Source: Megamerina dolium
Lineage: Eukaryota; Arthropoda; Insecta; Diptera; Megamerinidae
Direction of reading: 5' to 3'
NCBI GenBank assembly: GCA_963854835.1
Contig: OY978527.1
Span: forward strand, 34,272,540 to 34,336,539
Length of the DNA stretch: 64,000 nucleotides
Below are positions 62,707 to 64,000 of the stretch, piece after piece (the first letter of the stretch is position 1; every line of letters begins with the position of its first letter). The translations under genes and the position numbers were made by a program. Below the pieces are notes generated by a model, which searched no databases, was not told where the DNA came from, and was given only the letters and a program-made list of their open reading frames with translations.

Positions 62707-64000
62707 ACAAAAAAAAACACGTTTACTGTTCAGGAAAAATTTAACAAGCAAAATGATAGGATGTGTGCACGCTCATCAAAGGAAGCATCAGAACTGATTT
62801 CACGGGTCAAAAAGGGTCATCTAAGTTAATATGATCCTAACCTGACTCCGAAACAATTGACCAGTATTCGGTCCGTTTTCGTAATTTTCCAGTAAAAAAT
62901 ATCCAGCAAAGATTTTTCTCAGAAATTGACACCATTCGCTCGCAGAGAGAAAAATATATGAAAAATTACGAGAACGCAAAATCAGCAAAAACCTGCAAGT
63001 TTCACGAACAGCTGATATTCCACTAAGTAAATTTAAATTGTTCGTTTGCTTATTTGTGTCGTTTGTTTGCGATCAGCTGTTTTTCTAACTTGCAAGTTTT
63101 CACAAGTACAAATTTATCCCGTATAAATTTGCAACTTCCCCTTAAACTGAAATGTCATTTTGCTCTTTTAATTTCCCCTACTTTGGACGTTTTTGGAGTA
63201 CGAGAACGTGGACAGTATTAAAAGACAATAATTTGCCACAAAAGATACTCCAACATTTTTTCGTATATCCATTCTTTAAGTTCAAGTGGAGGTAAAAACG
63301 TATGATTTCAATCTGAAATCAATTGAAACTGTAATAGAGCCCTCATAAATACACCATAAGTTCTCGTTTTCAATCCACTGTGCCCCAACAGTGCATTCAT
63401 CGTACCGTCGGCGCTTATCTCACACTAAACTTTAAAGTGCTACTTTAGATGATTTATTAACTACAATAACAAATTATGCAAAACTCACAAACGCGCACAT
63501 TTAAAACATTCGCGCGATCTAAATTGTGGCTGCGCAAGTGCACTTACAAATATCCGTATATACTACGCCTAAATGACTGCAGAATCAAATTAAATCCATA
63601 AACCACCACCTACGTATGTACATTAGGGTACATCACAAAAAAAAAAGTGTCCAAATTTCACAAAAAAAAAAATGTCTTTTCTTAATCCTTTTAGAGCTGC
63701 CAAAATGTCTTTTTTACCATAGCTCATTGTTCGATTCTGATATGAACCGATCCGATCTGAGGGAGGGTTCCAATTGTTCTATATTTGTTTTTGAAATTTA
63801 ACGAATTAGTTCCATTTCATTAGTTCCTATCTTACTTCCCCTGATTCTAGCTCCCTAAACAAAAAAGCTGCCATCATAAAATCAAAGCCCTTTATAAACT
63901 CAAAAAAATATTAATATCGAAATGAAATGTTCATTATGGGTTAATATTTCGCTATGGAAAGCAGTTTTTAAGAGGGGAAAGTATCAAGAGTGTTAAAGTA
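62707..64000. other. Stretch without a supported gene; contains an inverted repeat
   Basis: 62991-63016 and 63072-63097 are imperfect inverted repeats (21 of 26 bases) around CTTGCAAGTT and AACAGCTGAT, with a 55-base loop. Otherwise there are short frames only. Confidence 0.35.

Noticed and set aside
63600..63680. AGGGTACATCAC word near the right edge, considered as a transposon terminus
   Set aside because: No inverted partner lies within the window. The element, if any, may run beyond the edge.

Overview
The window reads as non-coding, AT-rich insect DNA packed with transposable elements. I found no convincing host gene. The best fit is a higher fly, plausibly a tephritid fruit fly. The reasons are a DD41D 'rosa'-type mariner (a lineage first described from Ceratitis rosa), DINE-1/Helentron-like repeats with a GTCC microsatellite, several mellifera-type mariners, RTE- and LOA/I-like LINE remains, abundant TATGTA/ACATAC simple sequence, and a nuclear cox1 fragment that reads through only with the invertebrate mitochondrial code. 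The species assignment is inference.

Layout: 667-5643 is a complete, young Ty3/gypsy LTR retrotransposon (214-bp LTRs with three differences, 5-bp target duplication) whose pol is broken by two stops and a frameshift. Its leader carries five copies of a dyad motif. 7.5-8.9, 25.7-27.0 and 29.8-30.3 kb hold decayed RTE-like LINEs. 10.7-13.0, 16.5, 32.6-34.2, 46.0 and 58.0-58.7 kb hold decayed LINEs of other clades, mostly with RNase H. Mariner relics lie at 18.1-19.1, 28.6-29.5, 35.0-35.8, 38.8-39.5, 48.8-49.2 and 49.5-50.4 kb.

39.5-45.1 kb is the most structured part. A long Helentron-like unit on the minus strand has twelve GGGCGTGG boxes about 154 bp apart. It abuts a 3.28-kb element whose 32-bp terminal inverted repeats resemble those of the P element and which is flanked by a 9-bp direct repeat. 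Inside that element sit two more Helentron-like units in the opposite orientation, so the region forms a large imperfect palindrome. 46.6-47.9 kb is a nearly complete DD41D mariner inserted in a (TA)n tract, next to a small array of hairpin motifs.

51.6-52.4 kb is a 774-bp MITE with 18-bp terminal inverted repeats and an interior full of TAAGAAA/TTTCTTA words. 54.5-55.9 kb joins a GC-rich repeat-like segment, a Helentron-like fragment, the cox1 NUMT and a cluster of GATTAATC palindromes. Several partial copies of one tRNA-headed SINE are scattered at 34.6, 48.5, 49.2 and 62.4 kb.

Nothing here forms a cellular pathway. The genes present are selfish and nearly all dead. The window is best read as layers of insertion: mariner in microsatellite, SINE in Helentron, Helentron in P-like element, LTR element in older sequence. 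Long stretches (13-16, 19-25, 30-32, 36-38, 52-54, 55.9-58, 58.7-62.3 kb) show no gene that I can support.
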